Assembly (NCBI RefSeq): GCF_002288925.2
Contig: NW_022098021.1
Span: 33,882,314 to 33,946,313 of the forward strand
Origin: Delphinapterus leucas
Lineage: Eukaryota > Chordata > Mammalia > Artiodactyla > Monodontidae
Length of the DNA: 64,000 bases
Direction: 5' to 3'
A model generated the notes under the pieces. It was not told the DNA's origin. It did not search any database and saw nothing but the letters and a program-made list of their open reading frames with translations. The position numbers were made by a program, and so were the translations under genes. This document shows, one piece after another, positions 24,745 through 36,642 of this stretch (the first letter of the stretch is position 1; the number at the start of each line of letters is the position of its first letter).

Positions 24745-25374
24745 TTTCTAACATCTCATCTATCTAAACAGTACTTATATACATAGATGTATGGAATAAA
24801 ACATAAATATTTATTAATGTAAAAGTCATATGTATCATAATTCATGGAGCATTAAAATAGCTTGCATTTAGGATTAAAATGTTCTGAACAGGTGTTAAAT
24901 ATATAATTAACTGTTAAAAATAATGACCAATTTATATTTCACTGAAATTGTATTTCAGAATGAAAGAAATCAAATTGGATTGTAGATTGAATTGGAGATA
25001 GCATGTTCTGTATCACAATATGTTGAATCCAGAGTCTAATGGGAAAATTGGTAAATAATTTTGGATATTTTTTCTGAAAAGTATAAAATCACTGTGGATG
25101 GTTGAGGACATGCATCAGATGACTGGGCAGGGGAAACAACATTAGAGATAGCAGCCTCTCACAAAGGACCACTCATTTAAGTGGACCTCTCAAAGGACCA
25201 CTTATTTAAGAGTCTTTTTACCTAAATTCTAGGATAAAAATTCTATTGTTTGATCATAAAGTAATCATAGTCACTCAGTATAAAGTATCTGTGTGTGTGT
25301 GTATTTTGTATATGACTAATAATCACCATGCCACCAGATTATTTGTCATCAGTTACTCATATTGCATTTTAAAT
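24745..25374. other. AT-rich non-coding DNA
   Basis: No gene. A local duplication lies at 25162-25210 and a short GT-repeat near 25292-25303. Confidence 0.5.
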
Positions 25375-25640
25375 CAAGTTTATTGAAGTATAATGTAATT
25401 ATGATAAGACACTCCTATTTTCAGTAAAACGTTGTATGAATTTTGATAAATTTATGCACCTGTGTAAGCAGGACCACAGTCAAGATGTAGACATTTACAT
25501 TACAGAAATATTCCCCCATGTGCCTTCATAGGTAAATCTTCTACTCTTGGATCCAGTCAAATGTTGATTTATTTCTGTACTATAAATTAATTTTGACTGT
25601 TTAAAAATTTTTACCTAAATGGAATTATACTATTTGTTCT
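25375..25640 (-). mobile_element. Ancient L1M-type 3' end
   Basis: Antisense 3' UTR signature: TTTATTGAAGTATAATGTAA, then ATGAATTTTGATAAATTTATG, then GCACCTGTGTAAGCAGGACC, AGATGTAGACATTTACATTA and CTAAATGGAATTATACTA. This order is the old L1M 3' region, far more diverged than the cetartiodactyl L1s nearby. Confidence 0.75.
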
Positions 25641-27500
25641 TGAAAAGTACAGACAATGATTTTTATTAAAGTGATCCATATTTGATTAAACTGAAACCAT
25701 AAAAAGCAGAAGAAAATAATATTTTAGCATATCATTCCAAACCATACCACCCATTTTTTCCATGTTATCATTCGATTATGATTTATTTCTTGATAAATCT
25801 AGATAGATTTCTATCATTTAGAATTGTTTTAGTATTTACTTTATTACCTGAATTAGTTCAGGTTTTCAGTGCTTTTTTCCTAGTTTCATCTAACTTGAAG
25901 GAGAATTTGTGTAGGTATGTTGTTGAGTGAAAATATCTTTCCTAGAATTTTTTTAGAAAGTATTCCATATCTTCTGGCATTGATTATTGCTGTGCAGTAT
26001 GAGATCAGTCTAGATTTAATCTTTCATATTGTAAGTGATTTACTTTTTGTAATTGGATGTCAAAAGCCTTCCTTTCTCTTTATAGTTCAATAGGTCAAAA
26101 TTTATCTTGATACAATTGTTTTGATCACTTTTCCATGAGATATTATACATACTTAATCTGACTAGTCATGTCTTTCTACATTTCAAACCCATTTTCCTAT
26201 ATTCTGAATATTTTTATGCTTCATATCTTATATTCATTATGTCAAAGATACTACCTTTATTTTGGATCATTTTTTCCTGTTCTATATAATTTCATCTTCT
26301 CACTAGTTATTCCTATTCTTGCCTTTTTTTTACTCATTATGAATGTGTCAAATCTCTATTCTGTCCCTCACTATTTTTTCACTTAAGCAATATGTCTGTA
26401 TTGGAGTTATTTATTCCTACATCTGTTCTCTTAATGTTACAGTATGTTTTCATCTCATTCTAATTTTTTAATTATGTAATTTTGAGCTCATTTTATGTTG
26501 TGTCAATTTTTTTTACATTCTTCTGTAGGACTTGTATAGTGTTGCTTTTATTTCTTAGGTGATATTTTTTCCCATACTGAGTTCTTTGTCTCCCTTCTGT
26601 ACATCTCATTTGTTGTTTTTGTTCCTATGTTCATTCTTTCAAATGTGTTTATCGTATGTCTGCAAAATTACCATGGCATTACTGTTCATTTGTCTATCAG
26701 ATACAGGCCATCTTTGTCCAAACTTTGTATTTGCTCTGATGAAATGTGAGCAATGTCCTATTGATACCCATCTTATCTGTGACTAATTTGCCTTTCCCTT
26801 TCCAAATCACCACTCCTTTCTATTCATTTTCCTTAGGGCAGGAGTTTCCAAGGTATAGAGGGAGAGCTGGGATGAAGCTGGGTTGAGCTGAGGACTTTGG
26901 TCTTTCTTCTAAGACCTGATTACATTTCTACTGGCAGAGCCCACTCCATTCAGACAGAAGTAGAAACTCACTTGAAAAGGGTGCTTAGTCTTCAATTCTT
27001 TAACTTTTACCAATAAGACATTTTCCCTAAGTAGACCTGACTACCACTTTTTTCCCATCTCCTTTGGAAATGAGGATAGCTGGGATGAGTTTTGCTTGAT
27101 GTTTGCATGAAGAAGGCATGCATGGCTAAGCCACTCTTTCCTCTTGGGAACCAAGGTACCTGTAAGAAGCATGGGCTCTGGTCTGCTCTTGGATTTTGTT
27201 AGCTTTTAAGAGGTGTGCCTCTCCATGGGGAGGTCTACAAATTTCCAGCCCCGGTTGTTAATGTATGGGCAAGTTGGTCTAATTCTATGATGTAGTATTA
27301 GGAAGCCCACTATCTTGCTACATCCTCCTATGCAGTTTACCAATTGTAAGGACAATTTTTTGCTTCCATGTGTTGATTTTTCTGTCTTATTTTTTGACAG
27401 ATTCAGAGACTGATTAAGGAAAAGAAAGGTGTTATTCACTGACCCCTTTGTATTCTCCACCATCTCCTTCCCTCGTAACATGGTGTCTGGAGAGTAGAAA
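25641..27500 (-). repeat. AT-rich stretch, possibly an old L1 ORF1/5' UTR remnant
   Basis: Parts such as TATTCCATATCTTCTGGCAT (about 25963) resemble the antisense L1 ORF1 C-terminal segment, and T-rich text to about 26780 is compatible with an eroded minus-strand L1 or half-L1. The match is too weak to be sure. Open frames at 26168-26786 are T-rich by-products. Nothing else gene-like is visible up to 27500. Confidence 0.25.
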
Positions 27501-29572
27501 GCCCTAGTTACCCCTCTTGTCTCTGCTGTAGTCTTGTGAGCCTTATTATGTCATGAACTTCAGTGAATGAATTATGCTACAGGAATAGAGATAGGCACTT
27601 TAAGTTCCAAATTATATGAGCAAGAGAATCTTGTCTTTTTCTTCCTTTAGTTCCCTAGAAGCATACTTGTTTCCAGAATGTATAGGAGCTAATTTCAAAA
27701 AGACCTCTCCTAACTGTACCTTAATATTTTTAGATGTTGAAATAAGCTGGTGATAAAGATTATGTTAAATAATTGATAAGTAGTAGTGACAGAATAAATA
27801 ACACTCAAATTAGACTCTTTTGGAAGGCTTAATCTGTTATAGACTCACCTAGGAGTCCTCTTACCCAAAAGGGAACTCATTAATACTAGTTATGATTTCT
27901 TTTTACCCAACTTCAGGGGCCCTAGTAAAAATAGAGCAACATTAAACAAATAGGACACAGGAAAGGTAGCATAATAAATAAGTGAAGGTCCCCAATCACC
28001 TTTGATTGTGCTCTGAATGTGTTGCTGTCATTTTGGATCCCAGTTTTATCATTAGTGTTGAGACAAACAAAGGTGTTGTCCCTGAGCTTCTAAGAGAGCT
28101 GTGCTTCCCATAGTTTTCTAAGTTAATTTATAACAAGAAGCATGTGAAGGCACTACAGGGTTCTAAAATCTTCAGTATGCAATACAGAATATTTAGCAGG
28201 AAACAAATCACCAAAAATAACTGCATATTTCCAGAATGTTAGGATAAAGAAAATGTCGACCATATGGGTAATTTAATCGCAGTGACCACTAAGCCAGCTA
28301 GTTAGCAATCAAGCCATCACAAAATCCTGCAAGGGGAGATATAGTATTTTGTGCTCGACCTTTGCTGTCTGAAGTGTGAACGTGTCCCGGTGGGTGGATA
28401 AATGGTTGAATATTAATCGTTCTTGCCTGTCTGGCAGATCTTCCTGGCTCTCTTGTCTGTGACTTGTACACTGGTTAGCTTGTTCTCTAGACTGGCAGCT
28501 GCCCATCCCCTGGAGAAGCACTCATGCATCTCTTTCCCTGCCTAAGGAAAACTTTTACTTTTCCAAGTTTCATCTCTTACACTTAAATCGGTGAAAGCAA
28601 AACCCAATCAATAATGCCTCATGTTTCCATCTCATTCATCAGGCTTCAGCCTGACATCCTGGGCTGCCTCAATATAGCTTATTATTCCCATTCTTGGCCC
28701 GAGTTGCCCCAAGTAAAATCTAGCCAAAGCTTAATAATACTTCCAGTTAGCTTCTCAGTATTCTATTGTTTATTTTAAAATATTAGCTATGTTTATCACT
28801 ACAGCACGATGTCATGCAAACAGTAGGTGCTCAGAAATGTTCTTTTCAGTGAATGATAAGAAAAATTGGTATAGATTTATCATGGTCTCTTTTGTATAAA
28901 ACAATACAAACCTTAAAAACAAATCTTTCTTGCACTGTGTTCCGAGAAACAAAGTAAGTTTTTCAAATAAAGAAGAAGATTTGTTTAAATTCTAGAAAAT
29001 TGTTTTAAAAATTCCTGTTTTTTCAATTGAGTCTTAGGAACTGATGAAAAATAAGAGTGTTTCTTGATTTGATAATATTCCCATATGAAGTAGGACTTAT
29101 AAGATTTATCTGAATCACCACTTTTATTATCTGATCTCATTTTAACTTCTGTTTTGCACTGTAGATTTTTTTAAAGAAATAAATTGAAACAAAGCAAGTC
29201 ATGTGAAGAAACTATATGTAGTTCAAAAACCATAGACACCATCTAGAATTTTCTAAATTTAAACAATATTATAGAAATCAAATTTATTTTACCTAAATGA
29301 GTTAACTACTTGGGAATACTTTCAGAATTTAGACAATTTAGACAGTAACAACAATTTAAAAAATTAAACTTGGAAGAGTAATGGTTCTTTATCAGAAGTG
29401 GTCAATAAAAAAAAAAAAATCAAACTTTGGTTCCTTTCCCCAATCAAGTAGGAGAGCAAAATTGAAATAAGAAGAACTGTGTACAGTCAAGGTGAAAATA
29501 CTGCTCCTGTCATCACAAGAGCAGTATGTGGCTTTTTCAGGTAATATCAAAGAAAAGGTACAAAAGTGTATG
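27501..29572. other. Non-coding DNA
   Basis: No gene recognised. A possible L2-tail word (CAGTAGGTGCTCAGAAATGT) is at about 28821. A 9-bp inverted repeat is at 29498-29527 and an A-tract at about 29408-29420. Confidence 0.5.
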
Positions 29573-30610
29573 CATGTTTAAGAATAATGTGATGGAGAAA
29601 AGGGAACCCTTATGAACTGTTGGTGGGAATTTAAATTGGTTCAACCACTATATAAATCAGTATGGAAATTTCCCAAGAAATTAAAAATAGAATTATCACA
29701 TCATCCAGCAATTCCACTTCTAGGTGTATATCCAGAAGAAATGAAATCACCATCTTGAAGAGATATCTGCACCTCTATGTTTATTGCAGCATTATTCATA
29801 ATAGCCAAGGCATGGAAACAACCTAAGTGTCCATCAATGAATTAATGGATAAAAAAGTGCACAATACATATGTATAATGGAACATTATTCATACAGGAAA
29901 AGGAAGATTTAAGTGGGAAAATAATTTGAAAAAGAATAGATACATGTATATGTATAACTGAATCACTTTGCTGTACACCTGAAACTAGCACAACACTGCT
30001 AATCAACCATACTCCAATATAAAATTAAAAAATTTTTAAAAAGAATAAATATATATATATGTATAACTGAATCATTTTGTTGCACACCTGAAACTATCAC
30101 AACGTTGTAAATCAACTATACTCCAATAAAATTAAGAAAAAAATAAAGAACTCCTGCCATTTGCAACAGCATGGATGAACAATGAAAGTATTATGCTAAG
30201 TGAAATAAGTCAGATAAAGACAAATGCTGTATGATCTCAACTGTACGTGGAATCTAAAAAAGCCAAACAGGAAGTCGATTTTTGGTTGCTAGGGGCTGGG
30301 GCGTGGAGGAAATAGGGAGATGTTGATCAAAGTGTACAAATTTTCAGTTATAAATTGAATAAGTTGTGGGGGTGTTATATACTGAGTGGTGATTATAGTT
30401 AATAATACTATGTTGTATACTTGAAAATTTCTAAGAAAGTAAATCTTAAATGTTCTCACCATAAATTAAAATAATAACTATGTGAGGTGTACATATGTTA
30501 ACTACCCTTGGGATAATCATTTGCTTTATATACTTATGCTAAATTATCCCTTTGTATAACTTAAACATACACAATGTTACAAGTCTATTATACATCAGTA
30601 AAGCTGGGGA
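29573..30610 (+). mobile_element. Old L1 3' end, interrupted by two younger L1 tails
   Basis: At 29573-29931 the ORF2 C-terminal region is readable in decayed form (GGTGGGAATTTAAATTGG, CATCCAGCAATTCCACTTCT, ATAGCCAAGGCATGGAAACA). At 30150-30610 the corresponding 3' UTR resumes (GAAATAAGTCAGATAAAGAC, GGTTGCTAGGGGCTGGGG, ACTATGTTGTATACTTGAAA). Between them lie two adjacent L1 tail units, described separately. Confidence 0.82.
29932..30149 (+). repeat. Two tandem L1 3'-tail units, period 109 bp
   Basis: Units 29932-30040 and 30041-30149 both begin AAGAATA, pass through TGTATAACTGAATCA and end with ACTCCAATA plus an A-rich run. Each is the last ~90 bp of the cetartiodactyl L1 3' UTR. The matching start and spacing favour a tandem duplication of one inserted tail. 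Confidence 0.8.
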
Positions 30611-31318
30611 AAATAAGTCAATCTTTCTGAAGAATTAACCCAGGGAAAATCAAACTGACTTTAAAAAATGCTTGCAGTGGTCTAAGAAAAAAATAATGTA
30701 AATATTTTTCTCATCATTATCAACATCGTGTTCCCCATGAACAATAGAAAATACTTGTGGAATACCTGTAATTTCAATGAAATAAAGTGATTAATTCTGT
30801 GTTTAATCCACTATGAAGAGGGCATATGCATACATAGGCACATACACGCGTGCAACCACACATATTTGATTACAGAAAAACCAAACCTACACAGAAGATT
30901 ATATTTAGTAAAATACCAACTCAAAGTATTTAGTTAGATAATCTTTTATCTAACTAAAATTAAATAGTTGCTTTGAACTCTGGGTGTTACTTGATGTACT
31001 CTCCATTTCACTCATACCCAAACTAGTTGAAAGAATTTTCCTGAGTTTTACCTCTTTGAAGAAGTACAATGGCTCTGCTGATCCTAGAGTACACTAGACA
31101 CTAGACCTGGAATTGAAAGCAAATATAAAGCTGGTATTTTTGAATCAAAATCTCCTGTTTCCAACCAGTTGTGGTCTATGAAATTAAGCCTTCCTCATTT
31201 TCAAGAGTAGCAAGTCAAATTATTTTTGGCAAGATATAAATCCTGATTAATGCAAACACTTTTCTTTCAGAAATATCTGACAAATTGAATGTTTTTATTT
31301 TAAATAATAAAATGGGTG
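30611..31318. other. AT-rich non-coding DNA
   Basis: No gene. It holds a perfect 13-bp inverted repeat at 30929-30958 (see findings). Confidence 0.55.
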
Positions 31319-31489
31319 CTGTGTTAGTTTCCTATTGCTGCTGTAAGAAATTACCACAAACTCAGTGGCTTAACAACACCAAGTTTATTTCCTTCTGGTT
31401 ATGGATGTCAGAAGTTCAAAAGGCATTCATTGGGCTAAAACTAACATGTCAGTAGAGCAGTGTTCCTTCTGAAAATTCCTGTACCTTCA
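31319..31489 (-). mobile_element. MLT1-type LTR fragment (MaLR), antisense
   Basis: TTAGTTTCCTATTGCTGCTG, AAATTACCACAAACTCAGTG and ATGGATGTCAGAAGTTC are the antisense 3' end of an MLT1 LTR. It is the reverse complement of the same region seen in the sense direction at about 52960-53020. Partial; it has no coding sequence. Confidence 0.8.
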
Positions 31490-32035
31490 TAGTGGACAAA
31501 TCTGGCAAACATAATGTTGACCAAGTGACCAAAGTTAACATCACTAATAATGAGATACATTATCATTTATTCATTTATTTCCTAATACAATGCTCAGAGA
31601 AAGATATAACATCATTTTTATAGTATTCTTGCCAAAAAAGCGACCTCAATATAATCATAAGCAAACAAGAGACAACCCAAAATTAAGGGATTTTTAAGGG
31701 ATAAAATAGCTGACAAATGCTCCTCAAATGTGTGAAGGTCATGAAAGACAAAGAAAGACGAAGGAACTGTCACAGGTTGGAGGATATTGAGAAGACATAA
31801 CAGCCAAATGCAATGTCGGAACCTGGGCCAGAAAAAGAACAATAGAGAGAAAGTTAATGAGCTACAATGTCTGCAGCTTAATAGTATTGTATCAATATTA
31901 ATTATTTATAAAATTATTCATAATTATAAGAAATGTTAACATTAGGGCATACTGGGTGAAGTGAGAATTCTCTGTAGTGTTTTTAGAACTTTCTGTAAGT
32001 CTCAAATTATTTCAAAAGTTAAAAAAAATCTTTTA
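31490..32035 (+). mobile_element. Ancient L1M-type 3' UTR (tentative family)
   Basis: Ordered words AAGTGACCAAAGTTAACATC, AGAGACAACCCAAAATTAAG, GAGGAACTGTCACAGGTTGG-like text, CAATGTCGGAACCTGGGCC and finally TTCTGTAAGTCTCAAATTAT followed by an A-rich end match the layout of an old L1M 3' UTR. The minus-strand open frame 31618-31842 is its antisense and is not a gene. Confidence 0.6.
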
Positions 32036-33713
32036 AATACCTTCATTGCTGCTATCATGGTACCAAAACAACCTAGGGTTATCCACTGCCCCAGATCTCA
32101 TTTTCCATGGTAATTATGTAGATGTGGGCCTTGTCTTTTTGACGATTTTTCTATTGGAATACTTTACTTACTGACACTTTATGACCTGGTATAATGTCAA
32201 CATGTTGGGAACTATTTCATTTCTCCTGCATATTTACCCCACCTTTAAATTAACATGTACAGTGACAAGATAATTACTGTCTTGTGATCTGAACCAACAG
32301 GTGGGGCTTCACATTAGTAAAAAACATTAGTAAAAAATTAATAATTTTTATTTAAAACCTCTAATAATAAACATTAATGCCATCATTAGTTTAAACAGAC
32401 TACCAGATTAAGAGATTTATTTAAACATTAGCCATCCTTTATTATTCACCTTTGATTAGTCTTACCATTGTCTATATCTAGGCTTAAGTGGCTATAATGA
32501 ATATTACTAGTCTAGAATTTACCATGTCAGCAACTGTGAGGTACAGTATATAAACCAATTGTGGACCTTTATCCTGTTTCAGAAATTTTTTGTGGCATAC
32601 TTGCAAAATATGACAATTTGTTTGCTTTTCTGTTCTTCTTGCTTAGTCTATTAGCTAAAGAAATGTGTGGTTTACCTCATTGACATTCCTAGTTTCAAAG
32701 ATCAGCTAGCAGATTTCTTATATGTTCTACCTAACTTCTTTGCTCTTCCTATTAGAAAAATGGAAGAAATAATTAAGCTCTTTTTCTAATTATCAATTTT
32801 CTGATACGTAGCTTTGCTTTTGAAATTAAAGCTTCGGTTACTAAAGATATTTATAGACAAGGTTTATGCATGAAACATTTCTGTCCCAGTTCTCTTAATA
32901 ATAATGTTACATGGCTTTTTAGCTCATAGTCAAATCAGGTTCTGCTTCAAGCTACTGTCAACTGTTATTCAAGCTCAGTAGGATATAACTTTTAAACCAC
33001 ATTAAAGCTAACAATAGCACATTTTAAAATAAGGATATAAAGTTATTTCTCACAGTAGTTTTGAAAACTCAGTGAGATTTTCTGGGCCTTTAATTCCTCC
33101 CTACAAAATGAAGCTAGTAATTCTCTCAGTTAATTACCAGAGTTCTATGAAGATCAAAAAAATTGTCATTTTCACAGGATGTAATGTAAGAGAGTATTAG
33201 CACTGAATAGTGATGAATAAACAGACACCTCTGATTAAGTGTCTTGAAATTTAACATCGCTTGAGAGAAATTCATGGTTCTTCTAACTAAAGTCTCCTAA
33301 CATTCCTAGAAAGGAGAAGGAGGTCTTAGGGGACAAACTTAAATTCAGGGACTTTAAAACATGTCTTCAAGAAAGAGGGCAAGGTTGTTTCTTGCAAAGA
33401 GCCTTAAGAAAGTTATTTGACCAATATGCCTAGGTGTCATATCTTCTTTTAATTTCCTCACCATTTGTCCTCTCTAATGGTGTTAATTTACTCTGCAATG
33501 TGTTCTAATAATTTGGATCTCTCTTTACAGATTACAAACTTTTTTTGGAAGGAAGTGTTCCTTTTTTATCTTTAGAACTTATTTAATGTATTTCACATTG
33601 CTCTGCATGTAATAAGTACTTAGTAAATGTTTTTTATATTAAAATAAAAAAATATAACCTTCAAGTTTTAACATTTCCCATTTAAAAAATTGTTCTTAAA
33701 ATCTGAAACACCT

Positions 33714-33715
<2 letters not shown>
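32036..33715. other. AT-rich non-coding DNA
   Basis: No gene. About 33560-33650 ends in TTAGTAAATGTTTTTTATAT, which could be an L2/MIR tail, but the evidence is slight. Confidence 0.5.

Positions 33716-33753
<38 letters not shown>
33716..33753. repeat. (GT)n microsatellite
   Basis: About 18-19 uninterrupted GT dinucleotides, the longest simple repeat in the window and likely polymorphic. Confidence 0.97.
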
Positions 33754-33759
<6 letters not shown>

Positions 33760-33868
33760 ATGCATCTGTGTATCTGAAGAAGACCAAGCCAGGAAGAGGC
33801 GACAGTATATGCAAATGCTATGTAAGGGGAATGTGCCATGTGCTATTCTAGGCAGTACTGTGTAGGGT

Positions 33869-33940
33869 GGTGGTTCTCAGCTGGGGGTGATTTTGCTCCC
33901 CAAGGGGCCACTTGGCAATGTCTGAGGATATTTTTGTTGT
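33869..33940 (+). mobile_element. hAT-like MITE, left part
   Basis: GGTTCTCAGCTGGGGGTGAT, TTTTGCTCCCCAAGGGGCC and GGCAATGTCTGAGGATAT match in order the MITE at 51871-52075. The match stops at 33940 and resumes at 36643, so one element was split by about 2.7 kb of later insertions. The assignment to hAT/Charlie is from memory of family style, not from a search. Confidence 0.7.
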
Positions 33941-34359
33941 TGTAAGAGCAGACATAATTTCCTTCCTAGATTCTTTGGCTGGTTTACTAATTAAATTGGT
34001 GTAAAACAGATTAACAGGAGAAAAACAAATAAAAGTTTAATAACATGTATATCTCCTGTGTACATGGGAGATACCCAGAAAAACTGAGTAACTTCCCGAA
34101 ATAGAAGAAACCCTCACCTTAAATACCACCTTCAACTAATTAAAGACAAAAGAACATGTTGGATGTAGGGAGTCAGTTAACCTGGGAGATTACCAGAAAA
34201 AGCACAATAAACAAGAGTAAGGTTATTATATGGAGTTAAGTTTTTGTCTGCTGCATTAATAAGAGTTTTCAGGGATAAGGCTATCTCCCTCTTCCTGATA
34301 CAGGGTGGGAGACACCCTCACAAATGGAGATTTGCCTTATACATATCTTCATTTATGTA

Positions 34360-34800
34360 CAATGGCATTACATCCTGATAAACCCATCATAAGTTTAAAA
34401 TATCATAAGTCAAAAATGCATTTTATACCTAACTTCCTAAACATCATAGCTTAGCCTAGCCTACCTTAAACATGTTCAGAATACTTCCATTAGCCTGCAG
34501 TTGGGCAAAATCATCCAACATAAAACTTATTTTATAATAAATTATTGAATATTTCATGTAATTTATTGAACACTGTACTGAAAATAAAAAACAGAATGGT
34601 TGTATGGACACAGAATGGTTGTAAATGTATCAGTTGTTTACCCTTGTGATCTTGTGGCTGACTGGGAGCTGTGGCCCAGGAAAAAATCAAAATTTTAAGT
34701 TCAAAGTGCAGTTTCTACTGAATGCCTATTAATCACTTTCACTCCATCATAAAATTGAAAAAAAATGTAAGTTGAATCATCATAAGTTGGGGACCATCTG
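34360..34800. mobile_element. Tigger-type (TcMar) MITE
   Basis: Contains AACCCATCATAAGTTTAAAA near the left and CATCATAAGTTGGGGACCAT at the right, the inverted CATAAGTT words expected of this MITE type. The middle has TTAGCCTAGCCTACCTTAAA and CAGTTGGGCAAAATCATC. TA dinucleotides flank both ends (34358-34359 and 34801-34802). It is non-coding. It is about 440 bp and resembles the MER44/Tigger7 style, but I am not certain of the name. Confidence 0.75.
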
Positions 34801-34888
34801 TACATGTAAATGTCTCTTACAAAAAGTATTTTTTATCTGGTTTTTAGAGGTTCTCCAGTGTTGGTAGTTTCTTAAAAATAATCAGCTT

Positions 34889-36573
34889 CTACAGATTCAA
34901 TGCAACCCCTATCAAATTACCAAATACTTTTTTTTCACAGAACTGGTACAAAAAATTTTTAAATTTCACTGGAAACACAAAAGACCCTGAATACCCAAAG
35001 TGATCTTGAGAAAGAAGACTGGAGCTGGAGAAATCAGGTTCCCTGACTTCAGATTATACAACAAAGCTATAGTAATCAAAACAGTATGGTACCAGTACAA
35101 AAACAGACACATAAATCAATGGAACAGGATAGAAAACCCAGAAATAAACCCACACAATTATGGCCAACTAAGCTATGACAAAGGAGGCAAGAGTATACAA
35201 TGTAGAAAAGGCAGCCTCTTCAATAAGTGGTGCTGGGAAAACTGGACAGCTACATGTAAAAGAATGAAATTTGAACATTCTATAACACCATGTACAAAAA
35301 TAAACTCAAAATAGATTAAAGACCTAAATGTAAGACCAGATACTATAAAACTAAAGAAAAACATAGGCAGGACACTCTTTGACATAGATTGCAGCAATAT
35401 TGTTTTGGATTCCTCTCCTACAGTAATGGAAACAAAAGCAAAAATAAACATATGGAACCTAATTAAACTTAACAGCTTTTGCACAGTAAACAAAACCATA
35501 AAAAAAAAAACAGACAACCTATGGAATAAGAAAAAATATTTACAAATGATGCGACTGACAAGGGATTAATTTCCAAAATATACAGGCAGCTTATTCAGCT
35601 CAATATCAATAAAGCAAACAACCCAATAAAAAATGGACAGAAGATATAAATAGACAATTCTTCAAAGAAGACATAGAGATGTTCAACAGGCACATGAAAA
35701 GATGCTCAACATTGTTAGAGAAATGCAAATTAACAATCTGTTGTTATTAGAGAAATGAAAATCAAAACTACATTGAGGTATCACCTCACACCAGTCAGAA
35801 CTGCTATCATCAAAATGTCTACAAATAATAAACGCTGGAGAGGGTATGGAGAAAAGAGAACCCTCCTATATTGTTCGTAGGAACGTAAATTGGTGCAACC
35901 ACTATGGAGAACAGTATGGAGGTTCCTTAAAAAACTAAAAATAGAACTACCATATGATCCAGCAATCCCACTCCTGGGCATATATCAAGAAAAGACAAAA
36001 ATTCTAATTTAAAAAGATACATGCACCCTAGTATTCGTAGCAACACTATTATAAATAGCCATGTAAATAGCCATGTAAGCAATCTAAATGTCCATCAGCA
36101 GGTGAATGGATAAAGAAAGTGTGGCATATATATATATATATACATACATATAAAGATTGAAATACTACTTGCAGCAACATGGATGGACCCAGGCATTATC
36201 ATACTAAGTGAAGTCAGACAGAGAAAGATAAATATGTGATATCAGTTATATGTAGAATGTAAAACAATGATACCAGTGAACTTATTAACAAAACAGAAAT
36301 AGACCCACAGACATAGAAAACAAACTTATGATTACCAAAGGGGAAGGAAGAGAGGGATAAATTAGGAAATGGGGATTAACAAGTACACACTAGTATATAT
36401 AAAACAGATAAACAGTAAGGATCTACTGTATAACATAGGGAACTATATTCAATATCTTATAATAACTTATAATGGAAAAGAATCTGAAAAATAATATATA
36501 TGTATAACTGAATCACTTTGCTGTACACTTGAAATATTGTACATCAACTATAATTCAATAAAAAGTAAAAAAC
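34889..36573 (+). mobile_element. 5'-truncated L1 with target-site duplication
   Basis: Begins abruptly inside ORF2 (CTACAGATTCAATGCAACCC) and ends with ATTCAATAAAAAG plus an A-rich run. It is flanked by AAATAATCAGCYT (34876-34888 and 36574-36586). Decayed ORF2 text is readable: open frame 35000-35314 holds [19 protein letters not shown] and [15 protein letters not shown] local duplication of TTAGAGAAATG (period 32) is at 35715-35757. The Cys/His knuckle has lost its cysteines. Inactive. Confidence 0.93.
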
Positions 36574-36642
36574 AAATAATCAGCCTAAAATAATCTTCAT
36601 GCCAAAGAAATATTTTGGGAGGGCAGATTCTGCTCTGCTACA

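Larger units (their letters stand above)
33941..36642 (+). mobile_element. LTR-like element, itself carrying two insertions
   Basis: Begins TGTAAGAGCAGA and ends TCTGCTCTGCTACA, so the ends are imperfect inverted repeats with TG...CA termini. TTGT flanks both sides (33937-33940 and 36643-36646) as a 4-bp target-site duplication. After subtracting the Tigger-like MITE (34360-34800) and the L1 (34889-36573), about 560 bp remains, a plausible solo-LTR length. No coding domain is present. The family is unresolved. A DNA transposon with short inverted ends is the alternative reading. Confidence 0.55.

Noticed and set aside
25641..27500. A half-L1 (HAL1) element formed by the L1M tail at 25375 plus ORF1-like text
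   Set aside because: The ORF1 resemblance is too weak by eye; listed only as a low-confidence repeat.
28309..28521. 70-residue Gln/Ser-rich open frame in unique DNA
   Set aside because: Short, without start context or domain; no comparative evidence available.
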